From assembly GCF_026213295.1 (NCBI RefSeq), contig NC_079415.1, forward strand, positions 25,274,612-25,338,611: a DNA stretch of 64,000 nucleotides. Direction: 5' to 3'. Positions 1 through 10,152 of this stretch are shown one piece after another. Under the pieces are notes generated by a model, which worked only from the letters and a program-made list of their open reading frames with translations, did no database searches and had not been told where the DNA came from. The DNA is from Gadus chalcogrammus. Its lineage: Eukaryota > Chordata > Actinopteri > Gadiformes > Gadidae. Numbering within the stretch: position 1 is the first letter of the stretch; each line of letters begins with the position of its first letter. The position numbers and the translations under genes are program-made.

Positions 1-476
1 CAGCCAAGGTTTACTCTGGGCCGCTTACGCTGGAGGTGCGCTGTACCAACCGCCTACCCCTCATCGAAGACCCGGATAAAACTCCTTTCCTTCATCTCCG
101 TGCTCGCCGGCGGGTTTCCGGTCGTTGGCCACGCCACGCGATCCCGTGGTCCCAGTCCGCCGCGGACCTGTTGCAGCGGCCCTCTCAGCAGCAGCCGGAG
201 TCTCGAGACTGTTGGCGGGACGCAGTGGAAATCAGCTTTGATGAACTGGGCTGGGGAAACTGGATCGTCCACCCCAAGGTAGTGACTTTCAGCTATTGCC
301 ACGGTAACTGCTCCGCCCCCGACCGTGGCACCGCCCTGCTGGGGATCAAGCAGTGCTGCGCCCCAGTCCCGGAGTCCATGAGGTCCTTGAGGATCACGAC
401 CACTTCGGACGGCGGGTACTCGTTCATGTACGAGACTCTGCCCAACATCATACCTGAAGAGTGCAGCTGTTTCTAA
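1..476 (+). CDS. inha: inhibin alpha subunit, 3' terminal coding exon (partial)
   Basis: This is the C-terminal part of inhibin alpha, a secreted TGF-beta family subunit that pairs with inhibin beta to suppress FSH release. The open frame runs from base 3 to a TAA at 474-476. It contains a dibasic RARRR furin-type site (about codons 35-39), followed by the mature domain. Visible hallmarks are the first knot cysteine (DCWRDAVEISF), ELGWGNWIVHP, the YCHGNC pair, the adjacent QCC, the TTSDGGYSFMYETLPN block characteristic of the alpha subunit rather than beta subunits or BMPs, and the terminal CSCF. All seven knot cysteines are present. The upstream exon (signal peptide and most of the prodomain) lies outside the window. 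The true exon start is uncertain because CAG at bases 1-3 could be a splice acceptor. Confidence 0.93.
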   Translation, partial: AKVYSGPLTLEVRCTNRLPLIEDPDKTPFLHLRARRRVSGRWPRHAIPWSQSAADLLQRPSQQQPESRDCWRDAVEISFDELGWGNWIVHPKVVTFSYCHGNCSAPDRGTALLGIKQCCAPVPESMRSLRITTTSDGGYSFMYETLPNIIPEECSCF

Positions 477-685
477 ACAGACTAGGCAGAAAACTATAAA
501 ATGAAATAGGCCGTGCAGTAGTAGACTACTATTGGGAAATCAGTGTGGGCTAATGCTTCATCCCCTCCCAGCTGAAACTTTATAGCTCACTTATTACACA
601 CTTGAAAACTGTTCTTGTCGCTCGTCCTTCCCACATTTCTGCAATGATGCTTTGCTACAATATGCTTGTATGTTATGTATGCAAA

Positions 686-691
686 AATAAA
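686..691 (+). terminator. polyadenylation signal AATAAA for inha
   Basis: A canonical AATAAA lies about 210 bases after the inha stop codon, giving a short, plausible 3' UTR. No other good plus-strand signal is nearer. Confidence 0.6.
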
Positions 692-696
692 ACACT

Positions 697-2485
697 GAAA
701 CTGAATATTTTGTCTGAGCAACCTTGGGGGCAGGGAAGGCAGACCTTCGGACGACATACCACTTCACAGCCCTTTTACTTCGTCAAGCTGTCCATTTTAA
801 TCAAATACATGTCTGACAACTGCACTTCATGGCCTTCATCATGCCCATCTACCTCTGCATATCTTGCCAAAAGGTATTGGTCTGTCATTTGGTTGTTCTG
901 TTAACCTTGCCCTCTTAAAAGCAACACCAACAATAGATATTAGTCAATGCCACCCATGAGAAGGTCTGTCAAGTCAGACATTAAGGAAACCTCAACTTTG
1001 ATTGCTCAAAGTGTTGCAAATAATGTTTGTGTTTGGGACAACAGACACTTTCAAACACAAATCAAATGCATTCAAATGCATTTATTAACTGGCCGTTAGA
1101 AAGTTACAAAAAAAACAATTACAAAGCCAAACCATATTAAAAGGGAATGTTGTACCATGTGTAAAGTATTCTTTAGTCAAAAAAATAAAAAAATAAACTG
1201 TTGACAACTTTACAATACACAAACCAGCTCAAGTTCATCACATTCCAGACAACTAAAAGTCTTATTCCCAGCAGGCCTCGACAGCAAGACTCCATCAGGT
1301 GGACAACCAGATAAGCTACAACGTTGGGGTTTTAAAATGCCCATCAACATGAAGTCAGATGGAATCTGCACATAGGCTGTTATGGGGGTAAAGACTGCAA
1401 GACAAACGGGTTAAACCATCAGGAACCATTTGTATAACACATACACACACACACACACACACACTTGACTTAAACCTGCGAAAGCCAGCATCGAACCAGA
1501 AAACGTTAAAGTGCCACAATTTCTTCTCAGAAAAGTAGGTAATTACCAAAAGCAAAACAAAAAATAAGACTTAAAGCTCAACAGTCAAAGGCCAACATTT
1601 GCAATAGTATGGTCTTGTCAACTCGAACAAAACACTGTCCAGTCATTGTAGAAATAGTTTCAAGCTTTTCCCAGGTAAACATCTTAAATTTGAGTTTCTG
1701 CGTAATACAAGGAGTGGCTTACGAATCCACACACGCATATTGGGTTGAAATGTAAAGTGGTGACAGAATATAACTCATCAACTGTCACCCACACAAAATC
1801 CCCACCAACCCACACATTTGAAAGGGAGGAGAACAAAAGAGCAGAACCTTGAACCCCTTTCAAAAAACAAAACTTAACGAACAAGGCAGGGGACCCCCAT
1901 AGCGGTGCCAGCGGTACAGAAGATGACCCTGGCTTCAACATGCAAGCAGAGACCGTGCTCTCACCACAACACTCCTGAGACAACAACGGTTTCTTTGGAT
2001 TGTATTTGTTGTTTGGGCCTTTAATACAGAAACACACATTTCCCTCTCCCTCTCACACATTTCCCTCTCCCTCTCACAAACATAAACACCTCTCCCTCAC
2101 TCACACTTTGGTTTTCCCGGCTTGTTCGACATTTCTCCCCTCTATGGATGCGTCCTTCCGTTCGGGGCCCGTGGGAAGCCGGCTCAGGCATGGACTCCTG
2201 GAAAAAAACAGATCATCCATTAGGACGGCAGGTATTGTGCGATTATGCGATTAATTTGATCCAGAAACATAATTATTGTAATAACCTGTGTTCACAGTGT
2301 GCAACCCTTTCAATAGGGAATGAGGTAGGTATATCCCCCTTACCGGCCACCATAGCTTCTTTAAGGTAATTGGAGGGGGGGGGGGGGGGGAGACCGTTGG
2401 TCGTGATTTGCAAACGGCCTTTAAATGCTACTCACTGCACCAATGATCATCAGCAACTCAAGATGTAAATATCCCCAAGCGCTAC
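697..2485. other. intergenic / connexin 3' flank, no confident exon
   Basis: This is the tail-to-tail region between inha and the minus-strand connexin. A minus-strand AATAAA (plus TTTATT at about 1079-1084) could end the connexin transcript, making most of this stretch its 3' UTR and last intron. A short CA tract lies at 1440-1463, a CCCTCTCA-type tandem repeat at 2040-2075 and a G run at 2375-2391. A good minus-strand acceptor (a T-run then CCAG, exon would start at 2197) is a candidate last-exon start. From it, the frame fitting exon 3 reaches a stop after a few codons, while another frame ends GKTKV, loosely like the GKTSVWI end of Cx45. This is not resolved. Confidence 0.4.
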
Positions 2486-3154
2486 CTTTCTCTCCACCCT
2501 CGGCGCGCCTCTCCTCGGCGAGGTTGTGCCGGTTCTGCACGGCCGCTGTGGGGTCCGGTCCCCCGCTGCCCCCCTGGCCCACCAGGTCCAGCTGCAGCTG
2601 GGCCTGCCTTATGTGCCGCCGCAGCCGCTCCAGCTCCTGGCCACCACCGCCACCCTCCACCCCGGGACTCTCCCGCCCAGAGTCCGCCAGCGGCAGGAGC
2701 CCAGTCCCGGCCTCCTCCTTGGGCCGGTCATGCTTCACCGTGGCGTGGTAGCCTGGGGGCGCCGAGGCTCCTCCTCCTCCTCCTCCTCCTCCTCCTCGGG
2801 CTGGCCTGGTTCGGGACGCCAGGGTGGCCCTGCGGCGGAAGGTGTCGCGGAGACCGCCAACGCCGAGGTGCACCATCTCCAGGAGCGTGAGGAGCAGGCA
2901 GAGAAAGGACACCACGTACATAATCAGCAGGAAGATGGTCTTCTCGGTGGGCCGTGACACATAGCAGTCAACCGTGTGGGGGCAGGGCAGACGCGTGCAC
3001 ACGTAGTCCGGCGCAACGCGGAAGCCGTACAGGAGGAACTGGCCGTAGAGGAAGGCCATCTCGAAGGCAGCGCGGGTCAGCAGCTGGCAGGCATAGACCT
3101 TCATCAGGCCGTCCGCCTGGATCTGACGCCGGCCGTCGTGCTTCTTCTCCGGGC
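2486..3154 (-). CDS. connexin coding exon 3
   Basis: The exon begins after CTCCTGCAG with [17 protein letters not shown], then TM3, extracellular loop 2, TM4 and the cytoplasmic tail. A (GGA)n run at about 2769-2797 encodes a nine-glycine tract in the tail, a likely length-polymorphic site. The donor AAAG|GTAGCG at 2486 implies at least one more exon. Reading through it gives a non-conserved tail to a stop at 2421. Confidence 0.88.
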
Positions 3155-4785
3155 CTGCAGGAGGAGAGACAGGAGGAGGAGCCCAGAGGAGAAAAAAACT
3201 GAGACATACTGGTTAACTAGGGCACACTGCAGGCAAAAAATAACCACCACAGCAGCCTGTACATGTTGATTTCATTACACAGAAAGTCATATTTTAACCG
3301 TGAAAATGTGTTTTTTATTAAAATTCTCAGACAAATGACTCCTGATTAACTCACAATGACGTCATGTCTACAGCCAGGCATTAACACGACTACCACTATT
3401 CAAGGTAGGTTCGAGTCCTACATGGTAACCCCTGTTTAGAAATGAATGCGCTCAAGGTATTACAACACAGAGGCTAAAACACACTGACAGGCGTCAAGTG
3501 CAGCCCCTAGTACCAATAGGAAGCGCCCCTAGCATCAACAGGAAGACCCAGGCCTGCGAACTAGTCAACTTTCAGTTTTCAGCTTTCAAAATGCGCATTT
3601 TCAGGGGCGGCGACACTGAGCAATAGGACAGTGGCGTTAAGGGTCGTGGGGCGGGGCGCCGCTGGTGTGGGGGTTGTACATAGAAAATAATAGGGACGAC
3701 TGTTTTGACGCGCGGCGGTCGCCGGCGGTGTACTTTAGGCTTAAGGCTCTTCCAATACAGGCGTCCAAACAGCGTGTTCACATTATATTGTGGTCCGTCA
3801 TTGAAAATAAACGTTTTTAGCTTAGCAAGCTAGAGCACCAACCGCGCTGCCTCCCTTCTGCGTACCATTGTCCGCCTTCGCCTTCTCGGGCTCGATCTCC
3901 TCCTCCATCATGGGGTCCTCCTCCCCGTCCTCCATTGCCTCCTCATAGTTGCGCGCGGCCCCGGAGGTCACAATAGGCATGCGCTTGCGGGCGCGGCGGG
4001 TGGGCTGGTACTGGGGGTCACCCATGCGGGCCACCTTGTGCGTGGCGAAGCCCAGGTACATGATGGTGGGCGTGGTGATCATCAGCACCTGGCGGAGCAG
4101 GAAGAGAGGGAGGAGTCACATAAACGTACACTACTGTTCAAAAGTTGTGGCTAAATCAGACAATTTCAAGTTTTCCATGAAAACTCACTTTGATTTAACA
4201 GTTTTCAGCTGCGCTAACATAATTGAACAAGGGTTTTCTAATCCATTGGCCTTTTAACACGATAGCTAAACAACGTACCATTAGAACACGGGAGTGATGC
4301 TGGCTGGAAATGGACCTCTGTACACCCATGTAGATATTCCATTAAAAATCTGCCGTTTCCAGCTAGAATAGTCATTTACCACATTAACAATGTCTGACTC
4401 TTGACTGTATCTCTGATTAATTTAATGTTATCTTAATTCACTTCATTTTAAGTGTCCCCAAACTTTTGAACGGTAGTGTAGTGTTGGGGGGTGGGGGGGG
4501 GGGAGGGAACTGTTACGCAGAGCGGTTAGCCTCCCCGGGACTCACCTGGAAGACCCAGAAGCGGACGTGCGAGAGCGGCGCGAAGGCGTCGTAGCAGACG
4601 TTCTCGCAGCCGGGCTGCTGCGTGTTGCACACAAAGTTGCTCTGCTCATCGTGGTAGATGGTCTCTCCACCCACCGCCGTCAGCACGATGCGGAAGATGA
4701 TGAGCACCGACAGCCACACCTTGCCCACAAAGGTAGAGTGCTGGGAGATCTCGTCCAGCAGCCGCGTGAGGAAGCTCCAGCTCAT
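2486..4785 (-). CDS. gamma-group connexin (GJC1/Cx45/Cx43.4-like), three visible coding exons
   Basis: This gap-junction channel subunit is a four-pass plasma-membrane protein that docks as hexamers between cells. The join 4785-4546, 4088-3866, 3154-2486 keeps frame through both introns. The N-terminus [19 protein letters not shown], first-loop cysteines ([18 protein letters not shown]), acidic cytoplasmic loop with EEDPMMEEE, second-loop cysteines ([14 protein letters not shown]) and the TM4 block [18 protein letters not shown] are typical of the gamma group. The tail keeps SAPPGY and a charged helix ([14 protein letters not shown]), both Cx45-like. Exon 3 ends at an AAAG|GTAGCG donor, so a further exon with the C-terminus is expected but was not found with confidence. 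Most vertebrate connexins have the whole coding region in one exon, so the splicing is notable. The exact paralogue name is not assigned. Confidence 0.9.
3866..4088 (-). CDS. connexin coding exon 2
   Basis: The exon follows a CCGCCAG acceptor and begins [18 protein letters not shown] (TM2), then the cytoplasmic loop with the acidic [17 protein letters not shown] stretch. It ends AATG|GTACGC in phase 1. Its length is 223 nt and it fits exons 1 and 3 exactly. Confidence 0.88.
4546..4785 (-). CDS. connexin coding exon 1
   Basis: This exon has 80 codons from ATG to FWVFQ and ends in CAG|GTGAGT, phase 0. It holds the cytoplasmic N-terminus, TM1 and the first extracellular loop with its three conserved cysteines. 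A TTTCTCAG acceptor at 4823-4824 suggests a 5' UTR exon junction just upstream of the ATG, the usual connexin arrangement. Confidence 0.92.
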
Positions 4786-4839
4786 GGTGCCTGAGCCGCG
4801 GCCCGGGGGCTAGCTTGGGGCGCTGAGAAAGCCAATCGG

Positions 4840-5570
4840 TTGACACAGGGAGTTAGCAGGGAGAGGGAAGGGTACACTGATGGACCAATAAAAAGAAAGA
4901 CACAGACAGACCGAGAAGTGAGGGAGAGACAGACAGACCGAGAAGTGAGGGAGAGACAGACAGACCGAGAAGTGAGGGAGAGACAGACAGACCGAGAAGT
5001 GAGGGAGAGACAGACAGACCGAGAAGTGAGGGAGAGACAGACAGACCGAGAAGTGAGGGAGAGACAGACAGACCGAGAAGTGAGGGAGAGACAGACAGAC
5101 CGAGAAGTGAGGGAGAGACAGACAGACCGAGAAGTGAGGGAGAGACAGACAGACCGAGAAGTGAGGGAGAGACAGACAGACCGAGAAGTGAGGGAGAGAC
5201 AGACAGACCGAGAAGTGAGGGAGAGACAGACAGACCGAGAAGTGAGGGAGAGACAGACAGACCGAGAAGAGAGGGAGAGAGACAGACAGACCAAGAAGAG
5301 AGGGAGAGAGACAGACAGACCAAGAAGAGAGGGAGAGAGACAGACAGACCAAGAAGAGAGAGAGAGAGGAGACGGACAGACCAAGGAGTGAGGGAGAGAG
5401 GAGAGACAGACAGACCAAGAAGAGAGGGAGAGAGGAGAGACAGACCAAGAAGAGAGGGAGAGAGGAGAGACAGACAGAAGAGAGGGAGAGAGCGACAGAC
5501 AGATAAGAGAGGGAGAGACAGAAGAGAGGGAGAGAGAGACAGACCGAGAGGAGTGGGACAGAGCACATAG
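4840..5570. repeat. 27-bp minisatellite plus degenerate GA-rich flank
   Basis: About 13 near-identical copies of a 27-bp unit (GAAGTGAGGGAGAGACAGAC + AGACCGA) run from about 4911 to 5270, then decay into irregular GAGAGAGACAGACAGACC-type repeats to 5570. Because 27 is divisible by 3, all frames stay open and create long artefact ORFs on both strands. It lies just upstream of the connexin coding exon 1, probably in its 5' intron. Confidence 0.9.
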
Positions 5571-7872
5571 GGCCTCTATAAATAGTCAAATCTCCTAACC
5601 TATATGCCTCCTTTCCTTAACCTTTGTGAAAAACATCATCGAGGAGAGATGAAAAGGTGCTTATTTTCTAACATAGGAAATGCCAGCACTGTTTAAAATG
5701 ATTTCGACTCCACTTTTCCTAACCGTCATTGCGCGACACCCAGTATTGCTGACCTCTAGCATCTCTAGTGAGGAACTACAGTTTTCCGAAGTTGAACTAC
5801 AACAAGCGCTCTATCGATCCATGCGTTTGTCGTATTGATTTAAATCAGGTTGTCGCCAACAGTGAGAATCACTTACGTCAGACTTGGCCAACGGGAATAT
5901 TATGGGCCAGTTGAATCCCAATTCACATATGAAAAAAAATTAGGCTCAACTTATGTTGATGTTGATATTAACTGCCCCCAGTAGTCTCTTAAATCTGAAG
6001 TCGACAGTTTATTTTCTTACGTTGTATATTGTGTGCTTAATAACCAGCAATGAATGAATACATTTCAAATACTGTTTCTGGAATTGGTATCCATTATTAT
6101 CAATTTTATTTTCTTCTCTTCTTCTGCTTTAGTCTGTAAACTTCGTCGGTGGCATGTTGCTTTAAATATTGCCATCGTAAAGGATTATGTGACACCACTA
6201 TCTCCTTTCCTTTTGTAAAGGTTGCTCAGGAGTAACCAATGCTAAAGGAGGGTTAAAAGGATACATCGAGGCTCCTTTCCTAAGCATTTTTTGAATTTGA
6301 ACCAACTTTCCTTCAAGTACTTCCAGGTGATCTCGTTAGGAAATGAAGTTTTCTATGCAAAAAAGAGAATTCGTAGAGGCCTATAGTCTACGATATAGGA
6401 ATCTACATCAGCAACAATGTGTCCGACAGCATGTGATTACCAGAGGGGGCACCAATGTTTGTGTTTGGAAACAGATTAACGGGATGCAAAGGTGTCTTGG
6501 ATGAACATTTATAATGCATGAAAACCTGATAATTTTAGATTAAAGTTGTCGTCTTTTCCAAGTGCTTCCTTAACCTCATGAGTTCAACAAAAGTTACTCA
6601 AACACTATTTGTCATCACAAGGGGAGTGGTGGATCTTTAGAAAAGGAGGGGGAAGAAAGTCAACACTTGCTCCGAGTTCTCGGAGCAGCGAGAGGCAGCA
6701 GTCCACCAGCGAAGGCTCTAATCCAACATTCCTTCATCTTGTTGCCATGCTGACCTCAAACTGCCAATGCCGGAATCAAAGAGGAGGCTAGCAGGTCGCA
6801 GCTAGTCGCAAATGGAAACTTGGTGTGGGTTTAGGGCAGGTGTCATGATGCCTTGTATAATACACAACAGGCCTTTATTCATATAGAGAGATTACGACTC
6901 TGAAGAAAAGCTGTTGGACCTAGTGAGCTGTTGGGACAGGCCTTCACACTCAGTTACTAACATGAATAACTGATTATAGAAATTAGGAGTGACAAGGTTC
7001 TTATTCAAAACAAACAAGGCCACCACACAAATGAACCGCAACTGCTCATCGAAGCATTTACCGAGTTTGCATTGCAAGTCGTCGTTAAAACCACAAAACA
7101 CTACCGTCTTTATGACTACCAAACAAATGGTCTCCACAACTTCAAGTGCCCACCATAATAGACCTGATCCCAGGTCCGACGGGCCGAGGTTTATAACCCA
7201 TAACTAAATGATGCGATTCCTCAGCCAAGGAACTCCCAGCCAAACCACAACATTCTCCAGCTCTTCTCAACTTTACTCATCTTTTTAATCCTCTCCTCCT
7301 CCTGGCATTTAACCGAGAAGCACAAAACCACTGCGATTCCAGTAAAAAATAATAATGAAGCCTAGGTTGGCAGCATCAGTTAAACAAATCCTCAACGCAT
7401 CTAATGGGAGAAAAGTTCAAGTGATGTGGTTTTTCCTGATCTGGTCCGATAAACAGAACTGGGCTTCGCAGATGGCCTGATGGAGCCTCTCACGGTTTGT
7501 AGTTATGTGGATAACAAGATAGCCAATTCTATTTTGATTAAGGGAGCATGTCCATTTATAACGTCATCCTGTCCATACCAAACTCAAACAAATGGAACTT
7601 CCAATCAACTGAACCACTAAGGGTGGTTTTCCGTTACCAGTCCCAAAAACTGCATCTCAACATCAGGTACATTCCACAATGTTTTGGAAGCCTCGAAGCC
7701 TAAGGAACCAGATTGTTGTTTAATGACACAATCATACAATAGAATAATCCAATAGACAAGTAATGACTTGAGTTAAGTGATGCTAACAATTGTTGGTGTG
7801 AGCTTAATGTTTTGTAGGGACCTTAACTCAGCATCATAAGTTCAGACACATTATGTCTTCGTTCCATACACA

Positions 7873-7909
<37 letters not shown>

Positions 7910-8483
7910 TGATGGGTTTTAGATATATCTTACACAAAAGGGCAACCTGTTATGCACGCCTTTGAATCAAATTACACATTTCAATGCAACAAAAATGCTT
8001 CTGCCCCAATGCCAAGGACTGATAACAAGCATGCCTTCAGGATTCTTTGTGCTTGATTAATTGTGGAATAAGTAAGGGATAATGCCCGACGAGGTGTCCA
8101 TTATCAGGAATTAATGGACGACGTGGAGGCGTGAACCGGCCTCCGCGAAGTCCACCCGCTTATACCACGGTCACTTACCAACGGTGACCAAATTAAGACC
8201 ATTAATTTATATTTTCATGCGTTTTACAATCTGAATATAAAGTTTTCCACAAAACATACATTTGTTTCCCTGGTTACGCCTGAGGGTCCGACTAAAACCC
8301 GGAAACACCATTACACGCCCGTTGGGTTCTCATGCAACGGAAACGTTGTTCACTCCTCCAGTAATTAGGACGGACCATAGCTACGACCGTTGCTATGGTT
8401 ACTACTATTTTAGAGACGATACGCCAGCTAGCGCAATAATTGAGAACGGTAAACAGACAATTTGACGGAACTACTTGTCCAGT
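5571..8483. other. intergenic, no recognised gene
   Basis: No exon or known protein domain was recognised on either strand. A (CA)n tract lies at 7871-7909. The promoter and first exon of the connexin gene may lie here, but no element could be fixed by eye. Confidence 0.4.
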
Positions 8484-10108
8484 GGGGTGTTCCACAAAGC
8501 CGGTTTTATCACATAACCGGGTAAGTTAACCCAGGGTTTGCTGTAACCCTAGGTTTTCCGTTCCAAAAGGATCACGGTATGTTAGTTGCTATAGCAACAT
8601 ATGATCTGAATCAAACCTGGTCGGACCAGGTTTTGCGCAGGTTAAGTTTGAAACATAACCCTGTTTTGGGTATTTCAACCGGCGTTAACCGCAGATTTCA
8701 TGTGTTCACAATGGCAAGCCCTTTTGATGAGAGAACTGCTCATATCAGAGCGCAAATTATACGTGCATTAAGACCACGGCTCGACATCTTGGCATATTGG
8801 ATGACTTTTTGCTGGAGTGGAGAGATATAGATTCTCGCGCAAATCTTTAATATATTTAAATAGCCTTACATAGCCAACACTACCAATCGAGGACCTGGCC
8901 TCAGTTCACTCCAGACTATTTGCGTAGCCCTCCGTTTTTTTCAAATGGTAGTTTTATCTAGGCTATAATGCTGGAGATGCTGAGCACATCACAGTCGTTT
9001 CAGATGACCCATCCAAGATTTGTATCGGCCTCCTATCATACAAAGAGCAATATTGTCTGAGTACTATGCCGAGAGGCATTTACAACATAAAGTATAAAAA
9101 AGTCCTAACGGACTTGCATCCACTGGAGAATGTTCGATCGTAGCCGGCGGCTTCACAAGCACTGATCCATCTTGATCTGTGAAGTTGATGAATTGTCACT
9201 TTTAGGTTTTCTACCCAGTTACCAAAAAAGAAACATTTGGAATAGTATGCGCTGTGGCAAGCACACGGTTTGCATGTGTTACTTCGAAGGCAAAAAAAAT
9301 CTAAAATACAAGAAAACACAAAAACCTACATTCAACCAGTGTGGGGTATGGCCCATGACTCTCTGAGGTGGTAGGTACCTCCAGGTACCCCCTCCATGCC
9401 AGGGCGCCCTGAATTTATGTTTATTAACAGCTCCTCCACCAGGGTCAAGACAATTTGAGGGCCAGATCCAGTCTGCCGACTGTCGGCCTTTTCACGATTG
9501 GCTTAAAAAAATGGCTTATTTAAATTTATACCAATACGATGGTGGGAAAAGCTTACCAGTTTGTATGTTTTTTATACTTCATTTTTATACTTGATCCTCT
9601 GACCGCTTGGAAGCAATCGGAGTACATATTGTTTTAAAAGAAAGGGGTTATGTGGTAGGATCTTTAAGAATGCTTAACTGGGATATTTATATATTCATGG
9701 CTCAAATATTAAGGATCATGCTTTTGACGTGTAACTAACGCATTTACGCGGTCAGCGATCCGCTGCCAGGCTTTGGTTCTCCGGGTTCCAGAGGTTTTAG
9801 CGTTCCCTTTTCTTGTGATAATGTCCTTCTCCTCGTCATAGCTCTCCAGGAGAACCTGGGGTTCCATTTCATTGAAATAAGCGGCCCGTTTCGCCATATC
9901 GATGAGGGTTTCCATGATCCATACATCACGTCTTTTTAAGTTTGGCGTGGACGCGCACAACCCTGTGTTAACCAACCCCGAGTTGATTGAACTAATGCAT
10001 AACCGCTGCTGTGGAACCGAAAACTCTGGGTTGGTCGGCACAGGGTCAATCAACCTAGAGTTCAGCGTTAACTCAGTGTTTGTTAAACCTCCGTTCGTGG
10101 AACACCCC
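8484..10108. mobile_element. PIF/Harbinger DNA transposon relic
   Basis: A 12-bp terminal inverted repeat (GGGGTGTTCCAC at 8484-8495, its complement at 10097-10108) bounds a 1.6-kb element. Left-end CGGGTAAGTTAACCCAGGG and right-end TTAACTC-rich sequences are typical Harbinger ends. Inside are a short transposase N-terminal fragment (+) and a MYB/SANT-like ORF (-), the two genes such elements carry. Most of the transposase is deleted. No clean 3-bp target duplication was seen. Confidence 0.75.
8711..8830 (+). pseudogene. HARBI1-like transposase N-terminal fragment
   Basis: The reading MASPFDERTAHIRAQIIRAL resembles the start of fish Harbinger transposases, then breaks off at a stop. No DDE catalytic region follows, so it is a remnant. 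Confidence 0.55.
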
Positions 10109-10152
10109 TCAGGTGTCCGTATATCAGGAGTTAATGCACACCCTGCATCCAA
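9709..10152 (-). CDS. Harbinger MYB/SANT-like DNA-binding protein (element-encoded)
   Basis: This 147-residue open frame has a C-terminal portion (ETLIDMAKRAAYFNEMEPQV ... KAWQRIADRVNAL) that looks like the trihelix/MYB-like domain of Harbinger accessory proteins and NAIF1-type host proteins. Such proteins help the transposase enter the nucleus and bind the element ends. The N-terminal third overlaps the right terminal sequence of the element, so the true start is probably an internal Met (METLIDMAKR). The frame is intact, but the element is otherwise deleted. Confidence 0.6.
   Translation of the reverse strand: MDAGCALTPDIRTPEGCSTNGGLTNTELTLNSRLIDPVPTNPEFSVPQQRLCISSINSGLVNTGLCASTPNLKRRDVWIMETLIDMAKRAAYFNEMEPQVLLESYDEEKDIITRKGNAKTSGTRRTKAWQRIADRVNALVTRQKHDP

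Noticed and set aside
602..904. 100-residue plus-strand frame after inha
   Set aside because: It overlaps the 3' UTR and polyadenylation signal and has no conserved motif.
1684..2037. 117-residue minus-strand frame near the connexin
   Set aside because: No similarity to connexin tails and no suitable splice phase was seen. Considered UTR or intron.
4911..5270. Regularly repeated 27-bp units, CRISPR-like at first glance
   Set aside because: There are no spacers between repeats, and the genome is a vertebrate's. It is a minisatellite.
4782..5589. Long frames of LSVCLSLP or RERQTDREV repeats
   Set aside because: Translations of the 27-bp minisatellite, whose length is a multiple of three.
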